This document shows positions 14,401 to 26,822 of a stretch of DNA of 64,000 bases, in pieces. The DNA is taken from NCBI GenBank assembly GCA_034190875.2, contig CM067354.1:69321296-69385295 (forward strand), read 5' to 3'. A program made the translations under genes and the position numbers. Below the pieces are notes generated by a model. The model saw only the letters and a program-made list of their open reading frames with translations, was not told the DNA's origin and searched no databases. How positions within the stretch are numbered: position 1 is the stretch's first letter; each line of letters opens with the position of its first letter. The DNA comes from Urechis unicinctus. Its lineage: Eukaryota > Annelida > Polychaeta > Xenopneusta > Urechidae.

Positions 14401-17400
14401 CAAATTAATAGGCTCTGTTATCGGAAAGTAATAAAAATAGTCGTGCGGAAGATACATCTTCTTTCTCAATGATGTACACAACTTAATGTTCTGTATGATA
14501 TCTTCGTAGTGGCAGCTCCAAGATTCTGCATGCTGACAAAAATGGATTTTAATGGGTACCATATAATCGACAATATAGTGAAATCCCATGCAATCAGTTT
14601 GTGGATCATTGTTGGAGAATACAAAGAATGTAAAACCGGTCAAGGAACATAGTGTCAAGATAACAGTGCCCAACCAATTTATTGTTCTAACTCCGAATAT
14701 CGGTTAAATGGAAGTGGTTGTGACACGAGAACGTGAGCGCCATTTTAACTTTTCCTGAAGGTCATCCACAGCCCTTTTCCTCGTTTTACAAGCACATTAA
14801 GATCGGCAAACTGTGATATAGCACGTCAGACCGTTTCTGATGCAAATTAAAACAGTAATCGGCTCGAATTTGTCAATACAAACTATTATGAGTCGGAATA
14901 TTGCGAGCTCGAAAGTAGAACCTTCATCATTTCGTGCTTACCACTGTTTCTTGAATCATGTTCACATGTCCAAATTACATGCTACAACGTAGGTGTGTGC
15001 AATTCATGTACGCTAATTGATGAATTTCGTTCACGATCTTTATATCCAGTACTGAACCAGGTAAAGCGAGTGCTTAATAGAGTCGAGCACTCACAATTAT
15101 CTGTTGATAAGGTAAAGTTTATCACCTCATAGGGTACATAATCGGTTGATTCTGAATCAATCAAACAGCAAAATATAACGTTAAATAGGGTTACCTGACA
15201 CTATATAGGTTATGCAAATTGAATTTATCCACCTGTTGGCTCAGCCTATAAGCATCTTGAGCACTGAAAATCCCCTACTTTGAACCATCCATTATGGTAA
15301 ACTAATTCTACGCAGCTAAAGCAATTCATTCTAGCTCATAGTAAGTATTCATAGTTTGTGAAGCAACACGTTAAACAAATTGATACGAAAAAACCTCATA
15401 ATTGCGTAGGCTGTATTATTGCGTATTAAAGAATTATCTTTTAAACATTTCGATGGACCGTGCTTCTTCAACCATCATCGATAAAGAGCTTATTATGAAA
15501 TAAAGAAATTTAGATGTACCTGTGCCGGTCAGAGCGGGTCTACATGTTTTTATGCTAGTGATTAAAATCGATTGGTGCAACTGCGCGTGCTACGTTTATT
15601 CAGCGCCATAGTGTGACATGATACGCGGTATAACTGTTCCCTTCTCTTCTGACCGAAATACACGCGCATTATGAAATTAAGCGGAATCTTTATGGCTTAT
15701 AAAGGCGTGTATATCATCAGCGCGTTGCCAAGTGGCTGATGAATGTGCCCTGCCGCAACATAATTGCAATGTGAATGTCCCATATTTGGTAAATAAAACA
15801 ATACCCTTTGTAGACCAAGATATGATGACAGGCTTAAACAGTTACATTTCCACGCCAAGAATTAGTTTGTTTAAACTTGTATGCGACAAATAATCAATGC
15901 ATATTTGATTAATTATACTCAAAGTTCAAATATGTCAGTTGTTTCAGTAATTGGTTAAACTTTTATTCTGCCTGGTTCTTCAGTATGTGTCGTTCCACAT
16001 CTGTTGGTTATGCATTACCTTTAACTACACTCTAGTCTCGTCATCTTTCGAAGTTCATTTGCCTTCAACATTTCGATGGCTCGGATTGCACAGATGTATT
16101 CACAACCCGCATATCATTGGATCACACGCTGTTCCATACGCCATGATAAGCTATTTGCACTATCACTTTACGAATCGAGTGAATAAGTCCGATTTTGACA
16201 TATTCCGAATACCGATTGCTGATGAATCAAAACAACACATGATGGCATAATTAACATAAATCCAATTAGCCAAATGCGTATGCTCCATGCATGACATAAT
16301 TAGTCAATGACCATCAACACAGCGCTCCACCAGATAATTACCCTACATCAAATAGGGTCGTTATATGAAGCACATTCGTCCACTTGTATATAGCATTCGT
16401 TGGATGATCAATCAATGCTTCGCGGGTTCGGTGCTCAACTGCATTACTAATTAATGACAGCCGTCTACTGCGCGAGTCCCATGACTACTTGATGTGAAAC
16501 ACAAGGCGTGTCTGCCTCGTCAAGAACAATTTCATGAGGTTATCACATCAGTAAACGCAATGTACCATTCGTGCATGCCAGCGTGTAATTATATCATTCA
16601 CAACGACCACAGATAATTGAATTGAATAAATTATCAATAATCTCGATTTAAATAACCAGTCGCCCATAATGCATCGCTTAGTTGAGGGCATCTGATAACA
16701 AAATCATTTGGAAGGAAAGTTGATACTGTATCACGGAAGAGGGCGCCACTATATCACGCATTTTGATGCTTTAAGGATTTGCATCATGGGAGAATTCTGG
16801 TAATTTGCTACCATACGACATTTCTCAAAATCTGATTTATTCTCCCAATTGTCGACTTCTCAATGTTGCTAGACATAACAAAGGCAGCTTATCCTATGAC
16901 AATGTTACTGCTCCATACAGAGTGCTTGTGTGCTCTTTGAATAGCATCCCATTATTCATTGATAAAAAAATACGAGAATCATTAATTTGCTACGTGTCCC
17001 GAATACATTCAACATCATAATCAGAACCTTTATGGATAAGCGTATTAATTATTCCAACCGCTTACGGCAGCAACACACTGATACATGGAACCATACATAT
17101 ATTGCAACCGTCCCTCCGAATGTGTATTATATGTATTCACCATCGGCGCTATAATTGAAAGCGGGTGCTCTAATTAACTGAAGGCTGGAGTTGAATGCCC
17201 AATTATTTTGTGTCACCTCAACAAAGTCAGCAATGAATAGAAACTTTTGCCGATCGCCTTGTCAGATGCAACAGCATTTTAATCTACAGCAAACCATAGA
17301 AGATAAGCAATGCTCCGTGAGGTTTTATATTTCAGGCAAAATTATTCTTGCAATGATTGCGATTATAAGCAGCGGTGTGAGAATTGATATACTTATTAGA

Positions 17401-19265
17401 GGTTAATGAATGCCGTATAGCAGATGCAAAAATAAGATATTCAGCCGATTTTACCTTTCACGTAATATTGTTTCATAACAACGATTGTGTCATATTTGAA
17501 TGTAGACTTTGTATGCTTTGTATGTAATAATGTATGAAGCTTAACTATTAAAACCATTTTCCACTTACAAAATGTATAAATCTAGAATATCAGCTTCATA
17601 CCTATCCTCAATAAATTCGATCCAGTGTGCTTATTTATCACCATCAGAGTGACGACGTACTTGATACCGTCTACGCACCCAAGGTTAGTTAGAAACGATA
17701 TTCCTAATGTCGCGCTGTGAGCTATGCATTGTATAATAACAATTGCTCTAACCATAATAATTATCCGATAAAATGCTAGACTAGACCGATATGTGAACCC
17801 TAAACAGTAATACTGATTAGGTAATTACCACGAGAAAATAGGAGCTCATTTATCGCGGTCAATAAAAATTGATGAGATTGTCGATTCTATTCGTTATGGT
17901 CAATTGCTCCGCTTGTAAGTTTTCTTGATTAATAAAATTAATTTGTCATCGGCAAGTATCAAGATTACGTCGATGAGATCTAGGTGGTTATTGCAACGTT
18001 TATTTAGTAATTTCAGATCTACTCTTTAGCTAAAATGACACTTTGTGCACGTAGTACGCGTATTAAATAACTTATGTCAATTATAAACGCCTCGTTGAGT
18101 CAGTTGGCTATGTTGGTTGCTTGCCTTAAACATCAATTGGTTTCGCTGATGAACAATGCTCACTAACAGGCTATTCGTATTCTTTGTGCCATCTATTTGT
18201 CACCAATTAACAGAGCGCACAATGGGGTATTTATAAAAAGGTTACTCTATACCAACCGAATGAACTATGATACTTTCGCTGTCAACTTTCTGCACATACA
18301 CCGTTTCCAATAGCCAGTTAACCCCTGAGCACCTGAAGGATGCATAAATTGGCTCTAACTCCGACATGATAAATCGGTTATTGGCATTCTAAAACCATTT
18401 ATGTACGTTATTAAAGCATGTATGTAATAATACTGTTGTTGTCACTGGGCGCATTGGACAGTTTTATGGGATGTTGTAGTAATTATGATAATGCAAGACA
18501 TCTGCAAAACCAGAGTTTGTTGTCTGGCTATCCAGGATGTGACATTTATCCCAACGCTCTGTCAGAGAGACCTGAACGGCTTGGATATGCACTGTAAATA
18601 CCTAAGCCTTTCGGATGCCTTGGTATGTTTGATTAAGGATCTGTCATATCAACAAAATCAAACACTTACTCATTGAAGTTGCCGACATTATTCATTTGTG
18701 TCACTTGTACTAGGCAACTAGTGAAGAAAACAATGACTGGGACTAGTTTCATCTAGCCTCATTTTCCGCGATTAGTTAGTTAAATCTACCAGCAGCGTCA
18801 GGGCGGTATTGCATTCCTTCCATTATGTAAGGTGACATGAGAGGATATAGTACCTTCGTAATATAATGAACTATGAACGAGATTTAATCCATATACCCCT
18901 ACTCCGAGCGCGTAAGACAATGCCCCATGCATCATAATTTGATTTCATAACCGTTTTTTCGATGTGCGTTAATCATGATTTCAATAATAAAATCGGCAAC
19001 AGATATTTATCATTAGTCAAAAGTCATTAATGGTTGCTCGGTCGCATAAATAAGCAGGATGGCTAAGGTAATCAATTAACTATGTATTAAGTTAATTTCA
19101 ACCCACTCAGCGCATAATCTGCATTTAGTTTTGCGCGTGTGACGTAGAGCTGAATGCAACTGTGGTCTGTCTTCTTTTTATATTTATAGTTGTGCCTTTC
19201 TTATAATGGCATAGTCTATTTCCGAAGTTCCGATACTTTGTGCGTCTCAACAATGATGCGATAAC
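11445..19265. other. Long AT-rich stretch with no supported gene
   Basis: Nearly 8 kb in which I find no convincing exon, RNA gene, simple repeat or intact mobile element. Frames of 60-100 codons occur, for example at 12054-12326 (one hydrophobic segment), 14368-14673 and 15951-16250. None matches a family I know, and frames of this size are expected by chance over this length. Some parts vaguely resemble each other (for example around 13020 and 18110), which may reflect very old repeats. I could not establish an alignment by eye. Confidence 0.45.
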
Positions 19266-19372
19266 TCTCTCTCTCTCTCTCTCTCACACACACAAACACA
19301 CATACACGCGCGCGCACGCACACATTTACACATATATATGTATATATATATGTTTATAGATATATATATATA

Positions 19373-19410
<38 letters not shown>

Positions 19411-19443
19411 GATATATATATATATATATATTTGTTTATATAT
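19266..19443. repeat. Compound microsatellite (CT)n-(CA)n-(CG/CA)n-(TA)n
   Basis: A CT run at 19266-19284 passes into CACACA with an ACGCGCGCGCACGCAC segment, then a TA-rich tract to about 19443 interrupted by TTTATAGATA units. The two GATATATA-bearing segments inside the TA part look like an internal duplication. Confidence 0.92.
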
Positions 19444-19553
19444 AAAGAAGAAGCATGCTGCGTGGATTGATTAGCAAAGGGAATGCCAAAAGCAGGTCTG
19501 TTGATAGAAACAAAGCGGAAGGAGAGATATGCAGCCATTAACCGGATGTATGC

Positions 19554-19606
19554 AGTAGCATCCTTGGCACACAATAAGGCCAGTATCCTTGGCACACAAT
19601 TAGGCA
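19554..19606 (+). repeat. Short tandem duplication, two ~25-bp units
   Basis: The core ATCCTTGGCACACAAT occurs twice in direct orientation about 26 bases apart, each followed by AAGGC or TAGGC. A simple two-copy tandem duplication. Confidence 0.75.
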
Positions 19607-20165
19607 TATGCACTGCTATTTCTTCATTGCTCTAGGAGCCGCATGTTAAAGTCAGTTGTCATTTCAATGATTTTGCCTAGCGTAATGTGTGCACATAGCT
19701 GGACCTATCAAACCTACTTGTAAGTGACATGTAAGCGACATATTTGTGCCTTTATAGGCATGACGTCAAAATAAATAGTCATTATCTTGACGCCGCCCAT
19801 TAAATATCAACCATTTATTCTTGAATACCTGGAGCTGCGCATACAACATCAACCGTCCATGTCATCTTGTATTAAGCGACCACCATAGGGTTAAGAAGAT
19901 AGACTGTATCAACAATTGCATTTATATATGACTGTCGTTTGCAACACAAGAGGGGAGCGATGGCTGCATAGGTGAATATTCTGATTTAAGTGACAGCTAC
20001 ATGACGACCAATCCATTTGACTGGTCCAGCCATCATTCTAGGTATCCGTGATTGATAACACAATAGCACAGGCTCCCCTTGAGTCAAAGATGCTAACAAT
20101 GGGTTAGCATGAATCCATCATCAAAAAAAGCAATAACTTAAAACGTTCAAAAGAGAAGCTATTAA
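19607..20165. other. Non-coding DNA, nothing supported
   Basis: No gene or repeat recognised between the two microsatellite blocks. Confidence 0.45.
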
Positions 20166-20197
20166 AGTCGTTCATATAGAGAGATATAGATAGATAT

Positions 20198-20228
<31 letters not shown>

Positions 20229-20489
20229 TAGAGAGATATAGAGAGATAGATATAGAGAGAGAGAGAACTAGAGAGAGAGAGATATATAAGATATATAGAT
20301 ATTATACATAGATATATATATATATAATGTAGAGAATATATATAAGTATATAAGTTTATATATATAGTTGTAAATATATATAGAGATAGATGCATATATA
20401 TATTTGTATATATATATGTATTAATATTTATATGCATATTAATATTTATACGTATATATATAGATATATATATATATAAATATATGTAC

Positions 20490-20526
<37 letters not shown>

Positions 20527-20611
20527 ATGTTTGTATACAGATATATATATTATATATATAAGTTTAACTATATAGTAATATATATATATATATATATATA
20601 TAACTATATAT

Positions 20612-20664
<53 letters not shown>

Positions 20665-20845
20665 AATATATATATATATATTTATATATATATAGTATAT
20701 ATATCGATATATCAACATAAATATATATAAATATGTAATATATATATATATTTATATATATTTATGTGTATATGTTTGTATATATTTCTACATATATATT
20801 TAACTATTTTGAGTAATTTGATTGCAAATATATATATATATATTC

Positions 20846-20894
<49 letters not shown>

Positions 20895-21125
20895 TATGTA
20901 ATATATATAAGTATATATATAGTTGTAATACATATGCATATATTTATTCATATATATATATTTTTTATTTATATTATTTATATGCATATTAATATTTATA
21001 TATATACATATAGATGTACAAAAACATAATCTATAGAAATATATGTACATATATATTAATATATATTTATATATATACTTATGTGTAGATGTGTGTATAC
21101 AGATAAATATATTTTTACATATATA
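20166..21125. repeat. Large GA/TA-rich compound repeat block with internal duplications
   Basis: A GAGA/GATA-rich part (about 20176-20284) is followed by TA-rich sequence. A 24-bp word containing TATGCATATTAATATTTATA occurs identically at 20427-20450 and 20977-21000. A non-simple word, TTTTGAGTAATTTGATTGCA, at 20807-20826 recurs with one mismatch at 21136-21155. Segments of several hundred bases have therefore been duplicated within the block and then changed by TA expansion. All Ile/Tyr frames here are artefacts. Confidence 0.85.
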
Positions 21126-22770
21126 AGTGTAACAATTTTGAGTCATTTGATTGCAAAAATGGGACGATTCATTCCTATGCCCTAGTGCAAAATGCTGTCA
21201 ATTATTTCGCATTGGTTTTAAACTTGATATGGAAAGTTTACAGGTCCCTTGACCTAATCGACCTCAAATATCGCTGTCTGTATATTAGCTATGCACTGTT
21301 AGCAATCTGAAAGGCATTCGACGTTATGAATATATGGAGTGAAAATGATTGTGATAATTGGTCAGTACCTCCACACATCATTTACCCACGTGGCACCATA
21401 TAGGGTTATAGATGCCATGGCCGAGTGTCTTAATCATTAATCTAGAGTTGATGGTAGTTAAGTTGTAGAATTTAGCGTGGAGCGCAAACTACAATCGATT
21501 ACTCCAGTGAATTGACCCTTCAAAAATGGAAACGACATGCCCTAGCGAAATTCAGGCAGACAACATACCAGAGTGATATTTCGTCATAAAAACCCAATGC
21601 ATGTGTTTACTTTATCGAGTGCTCTATTGTAGCGCTCTTTATAGGGTATATGGGATCTCATGCATGCAATAATGAGGTTCGGGGACATCTGGGGATCGTC
21701 GACGGGATCAGTTTATGATTTGCATTGCCCAATACAGACGTGTAACACAAAGACGTCGTGGCCATGATGATCATGCACATGATCGGTCGTTAGTTTGTAA
21801 ACCGTGGCGTAAGCTTAGAAACTACAGTTGTATTGACCGTTGTGCTCTATCCAACTTCACGTTTGACAAATTATATCGTTATTTTGAATTATGTAGTATT
21901 TGTAACGCGTTGGAAAATGAGATGTTTGCAATGTAATATCTGCCCTAACCATTAGTTATTTGCTGGTAGTCATTTCGATTAATGTTAGTCTTAATTGCGC
22001 CGATTTATCATAGGTTTTACTTACATTTATGCATAAACATAGAAGCAAGCAATTACAAAACAAAACTGTCGGAACCATGATTATTAACGCAATAATAATG
22101 TCGAAAAAGATATTTAAACCCCTCAAGACGCTGAATGTTTTTAGCCCTCTTCGGACACCTGTAGTATCAGCGTTAATTTAACTCTTTCTGCGACGTTGTC
22201 ACATTTGTCACCAGCATTTTCCCATTCGATTGAATCCGTTTACTCCAACATCGGGATAAACAGGGCATTGCGTCAACAAATACGGGGATTACGATATGTC
22301 AGAGATATGACATATCTGCGTATTATCATTGATAAACATTTTGATTCTCGACTAAGTAACTGAATGTGTCATAGTCTCAACAGCTTCCTAGAGTGACATT
22401 ACATCATTGTACCAATCAATAAAAAGAATGAAATGTATTTCCGTCAGTCAACTTCATTCAGCATCCTCGCTTTCAATTCGAAAGCCTATCGTAGTACCTG
22501 ACACGGTTATTGAACTATGCCAGCTGATCTTTTTCATAAGATATCAGAATCATTCTGCCATTAAATTATGGCAAACAAGACAATAAATCTCTTTTGGTTG
22601 ATTGAAGTGATAATTGTAAGACATGTGCTTATATAGTACGACCCCCATTCTTTAATTGATTTCACTACTGTTACCGTTAATATACTATACTCAGGAATAT
22701 CTTTAATCACATGTTGACAGCATGTACGAGTTCCCATAGGTTTAACTTAGTAACTATGCTATATCAGCAA
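21126..22770. other. Mostly unassigned DNA with one repeat fragment
   Basis: The segment 21570-21616 matches 62487-62533 (see the dispersed-repeat entries). A perfect 9-bp stem with a 6-base loop lies at 22293-22301/22308-22316 (GATATGTCA/TGACATATC). The 21715-21936 frame is unremarkable. No other feature is supported. Confidence 0.4.
21570..21616 (+). repeat. Fragment of the dispersed repeat (matches 62487-62533)
   Basis: 47 bases align without gaps to 62487-62533, sharing AGAGT.ATATT.CGTCATA, AAAC, AATGCA.GT and TTACTTTATC. In the 62-kb copy this segment runs straight into the part matching 22771 onward, whereas here the two are 1.15 kb apart. Either an insertion separates them here, or this is a third, partial copy of the family. 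Confidence 0.55.
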
Positions 22771-23283
22771 ATGTGTATAAAGCATTCGGCTTCTGGGAAG
22801 TTACTCAGCAGGATGACCTAACTTCATTGTGACGCGGTAGACATCGCAACACTGAGACATATCAAGCTGCGACAGCCATTAATTGATTACATATCGATAG
22901 GATTGGTGTATTAACGATTACTCTTTAATAAATAAATGACGGATGCTTCACTTGCAATTGACAAACAAACGAGATATTCAAGCGGAAAACTTTCCTAAAT
23001 GTATAAACGTATATATGCCAATTCAGTTGGTGTCAGATGAGTGTTTTCTACATATACGACGTGATAAGGCAACGGAACAATTTCACGAAAACCCGCTTTA
23101 CTTTACCCTACCAATGAAGTATAGCAAGATATGCATAAACCTTGCATTAAGTGAGGACATGCATTTTTCAACACTGGCTATACCGTTTTATGTATACGCC
23201 ATGGCTATTATGGGTTGCATTGAAAACGATTGCGATAGTTCATTTATCACCAACAAGAGAAAAGGGCGCAAATGCATTTGCAG
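22771..23283 (+). repeat. Dispersed repeat or gene relic, copy A (paralogous to 62538-63028)
   Basis: This ~513-base stretch aligns collinearly with 62538-63028. Exact shared words include ATGTGTATAAAGCATTCGGC at its start, CAATTTCACGAAAAC in the middle and ATTTGCAG at its end. The frame at 22943-23308 (121 codons) spans the second half. In the same phase copy B gives a related peptide: both read DKA.EQFHEN and FSTLAI. About half of 40 consecutive codons agree, without gaps, and several differences there are synonymous. The peptide has one hydrophobic segment just after FSTLAI. I do not recognise the family. Copy B has a stop and a frameshift, so at least one copy is dead. It could equally be a non-coding transposable element. 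Confidence 0.6.
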
Positions 23284-23308
23284 ATATTTGCATAAAACCT
23301 TTTTCTGA
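22943..23308 (+). pseudogene. Possible gene relic inside dispersed repeat copy A, unknown family
   Basis: A 121-codon frame, lacking a persuasive start context, contains the region whose codon phase matches the copy at 62.7-63.0 kb. Seen: an ungapped in-phase match over about 57 codons, with ACA/ACT, CTG/TTA, GCT/GCG, GTA/GTT and TAC/TAT pairs that do not change the residue. Inferred: the ancestral sequence may have been protein-coding, perhaps a membrane protein given one hydrophobic segment. There is no domain match from memory. Chance phase agreement in a gap-free DNA alignment is the main alternative. Confidence 0.25.
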
Positions 23309-26300
23309 TAAAATGACCAAAAGCAATCAGCTTATGTCGCTCAAACTATACATTCACATCGTTGATAGCCATGGATATCAACATGCATGTTGATTGTTAT
23401 GGATGACCTTGCCTTTGTTATTTGTATTTTGCAGAATAACAGCCTGCAGTTCTTTTGTTCAATACATGCAATAAATAACATAACCCGACGCGTACTATTT
23501 CCTGCTAAAAACAGTGCTGAAGTGAACACATTCGGTCCACATTAGGTGATTCACCAGTCAACAACACGCTTTGTAAACTGGGAGGCTCGATTGAGGAAGC
23601 AATGACATTATCTAACCGTGCCAAAAAAATTAACAAAACCATCCTTATAAAAAATTGACTCCACGATTTATATTTGTGACGCACTTTTCTTAAAGAAAAC
23701 TATCCACTGCATTAGCCTGACCGCTGCCTGCTGATGATGGCATGAAGCCTAGATCGTTTCTCTGTATTTGTCAAGCGAATCACGCATTTGGTGCTTTGCT
23801 ATGATACATATGCTAATTATGTACGTCCACTGCTGGTACAAAATTCCATATAAGTACAATGGGGTTTATTCGGTTGTTTATAGCTCAATCGCGTTATCAT
23901 TACGGTCGGACTTGAGAATTGCTAAACGTGATATCTACACCAAATACATATAGTAAAGAACCACGTGACTTGTCCGACGACAATGTGAGTACACTTATAC
24001 ACATCAGCGAGTATATTGTTTTCACAAATTTAAAACAACCCATTTAACAACAGTATTTTTACTAAATAAAATCCCCTATTGCGCGGCGTGCAGTGCAAAT
24101 GAAATCACATCAATTAATGCACACATATATAATGTTATCCGTCCCATTATGCAACATGTTGTTGAACTTTATTTTAGGTAATGAAGATTCTTTTGGAGAA
24201 CTTCTATTTTCAATAGAAAGCAATTTGATCACTGTTACAATACAATTTGAGTGAACATAGCTTTGCATACGTGCATGGCTTGCAAAATATATTGACCATC
24301 ATATGCTCGATAACAAAATAAATTTGACCATATGTAAGCCGCAAATGTACAATGTATCTTTTATGAAATGCAAAGTATTTTACCGCTCATAGTTCTCTAC
24401 ACAAGGATTGCACATTAAGTTTCGTTTGATGTCATTTTGAATAACTTTTAAACTAAGAAAACCAAATACAGTCTCATCCTTGTATCGCATGTGCTGTAAA
24501 CTTATAACGCGAATGGTAATAATAACGGTTTGTTCATTATTGCGGGTTGAACGAAAAAGGAGATATTTTTAGATTGTACCCAATTGCTTGCTGAATTTAA
24601 TGGCTAATCCAACTTACAACTAGGCCCTCTCTTATTATGCGGTTATTTTCGGAAATGTTGCCAAAGTTAAGGTATGTATACTTGATGCGTACGTAAACTT
24701 ACAGAATCCAATGCGCAGGAAATATTGTGTTTTGGTAGATTGTTCGATGCACATCCACTGCTTTATGGAGTTAATGAGGAAACTTGGCGCAGCGGTCATC
24801 AGTTTTAACAGTATATACAGTTTGTAGCGTTAGCGTTATCTATCACTTAACCTCAAGATAAAAGTAGACCTGTATTTTCCAACCATCGAGTTGTATAATT
24901 GATTGGTGATTCGATAGTGAATTTTGAGCTTGGAACATAAGTCGGATAATTGCTTATTAACTTGCAAAATTGAACTTGCATTTTAGTCATCAGTTGATAA
25001 GCTGCTGGTTACCTTTACTCTACATGTGTGACGTTAGGCCAGCTTACCCAACAAGTCGCTCAGGATCGATAGCATAGGTTCTTACAGCGCTATTTATAGA
25101 CATTCTGTCTTAGTTGAGATGATGATGCTTGCAAACATGCATATGGCTAACGTTGCACTCAATAGTCTCCAACTGCCTCTACACTTTATTGGTAGTAATG
25201 GAAGCTGACTTGGCCGTGTGTGTGAGACTGATAAGGCGATTAAATGGTTCTCCATACGTAACAATACACAGTTAGGGCGTTTAGATGGATGTGGAGACAC
25301 GCAAATACACGCAAGCAAGTATGCGCCAGCAAATCGAAACTGCATCGACAAAGCATTGATTTAGCTAGCATGGACAGGCATAATTGCAAATTTCCTTCAT
25401 TGAGATTACAAAATCTGACATGACACCACGTAGCAGAGTGTCTATCAAATTCCAGCAAACCCTCTTTATCTTGAACGATGAGTTGGCCGTTAACGATCGC
25501 TGATTGCTATCGAATTGCTGCAGAAATGTTTCCCCTTGTTATTCATCATGAACTATTGTTGCATTGTAAAACTTCATTGCCTGTAACTAGTGCGCCATCT
25601 CAGACGTTCACAATCCTTGTGTCTCATGTGGCTCTGTGGCGATTCGATTTATAGTATAGAGACAGCGCTTTATGAATTGCATCCAGCGTGGCTTCGAGCG
25701 GTGCGTGTTAATTAGCTTTTGTTCCATTAGAAAATCCATGGAATTCTAAATTGTGGTTAGCGTAACGGTGTACGGATGGAATTATGCCGTTTGATGTATT
25801 ACCACACTATGCCTAATAATTTCCAAAAGTGCTAAAATATCATGAGTTCCCGAGTTTACTTGTTTATGGAAACAGTTGTCCTATGGAAGATTCGCCGTTG
25901 TTTCAGATATTGTATTGGTATTATTTGTTTCTCTTCTTCCTGCTTCCCCTGTAGATTCACCAATTCTATCTATTTAAGAAACATCAAGCTTTCGATTTAA
26001 CTCCAACAAGCAACTCATCAACGTATTACCATTATACTCCTGTATGATGGTATTACCCCTCTGTAGCTTCGACTTGTTGGTTAGCTATCAATTCTATTAC
26101 GCCTGAAACGCTTTATCTTTTTGTGGAGTGGTATATTTCTACAGGTTTTATGGCCTAGAGTGATGGCAGCTACGCGCCTAATCGGGCGTTTTTACATGAC
26201 CGGTTGTGATGTTTTTGATAACGCCCGGATGCTCTTCAATAGCCGTCAAACCACGCATTTTCGACCACGTAACAGCTTATCAAGGAGCTTGTCAATATGA

Positions 26301-26366
26301 CTGAGTGTCTCAGAAGACCTGCCGTAATCCATCGTAGCTTGCCCAAGCGTTGTTGATGATGCTGGC
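23284..26366. other. Non-coding DNA, nothing supported
   Basis: No recognisable exon, RNA gene or repeat. Overlapping minus-strand frames at 25094-25458 lack any recognisable motif. Confidence 0.45.
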
Positions 26367-26714
26367 TTTCCAATATGTGCTAGCAGGTTCCCGTGGCGCA
26401 GTTGTAACTGCGTCGCCGTTCATCCCACAGGTTTTGGGTTGGATACCAAGGTGTTAAAACCTGACTGGCTCCCCGTGACTCGGATGATCAGGTTAAATGG
26501 CGGTCCCATCTCCGAAGGGGGATGCACCCGACCCAGTAGCTCAATACTACTGTGCTGGACCTTCGTCCCAGTCGCGTGGGTTTCGCAACCCGGTCTGGGC
26601 AACGGTTTGTGCAAAGTGGGAGCAGTCCAAGCATCACAATCATCCTCATCCATCACCTTCGCGAGATCACCTCGTTGTTGACGGTGTGACGTTAAACCCT
26701 TTCCAATATGTGCT
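26367..26714 (+). mobile_element. tRNA-derived SINE with 15-bp target-site duplications
   Basis: An identical 15-mer, TTTCCAATATGTGCT, flanks the element at 26367-26381 and 26700-26714, leaving a body of about 318 bp (26382-26699). The 5' part looks like a tRNA head. An A-box-like TGGCGCAGTTG lies at 26394-26404 and a B-box-like GGTTGGATACC at 26437-26447 (two changes from the GGTTCGANTCC consensus). These are internal RNA polymerase III promoter elements, so the inferred orientation is plus. The body is far more GC-rich than its surroundings and ends with GACGTTAAACCC, an ending I associate with SINE tails in several marine invertebrates (memory, not searched). SINEs are non-autonomous and move with LINE enzymes. 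No partner LINE is visible here. Long frames on either strand across the body are not genes. Confidence 0.88.
26394..26447 (+). promoter_or_regulatory. Internal pol III promoter (A and B boxes) of the SINE
   Basis: A-box-like TGGCGCAGTTG (26394-26404) and B-box-like GGTTGGATACC (26437-26447) are separated by about 32 bases, the spacing expected of a tRNA-type promoter. The B box has two deviations from consensus, so current activity is doubtful. Confidence 0.65.
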
Positions 26715-26822
26715 CTCATCATCGTCATCATCATCATCACCAACATCATCATCATCATCAACAGAATCATCATCATAATTGTCATCACCATCATCGACAT
26801 CATCATCATTATTATGATCGTC
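26715..26822 (+). repeat. (TCA)n / (ATC)n imperfect microsatellite
   Basis: An imperfect TCA repeat with interruptions (CGTCA, CCAACA, ACAGAA, TTATTATGA) starts immediately after the 3' target-site duplication of the SINE. Because it lies outside the duplication it was probably already at the insertion site, or it expanded afterwards from flanking sequence. His/Ser/Met/Ile-run frames here are artefacts. Confidence 0.9.

Noticed and set aside
15951..16250. Candidate 99-codon gene with a hydrophobic N-terminus
   Set aside because: It starts at TTG rather than ATG, has no recognisable motif, and frames of this length are expected by chance in AT-rich DNA of this size.
19266..21125. Possible CRISPR-like or other regularly spaced repeat array
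   Set aside because: The repeats are dinucleotide microsatellites and irregular duplications without constant repeat and unique spacer structure, and the window is eukaryotic in character.
21796..21822. Peptide match KPWRKLR between a frame at 21715-21936 and the minus-strand frame crossing each array junction
   Set aside because: The underlying DNA is only moderately similar over about 20 bases and the match does not extend, so it is best explained by chance.
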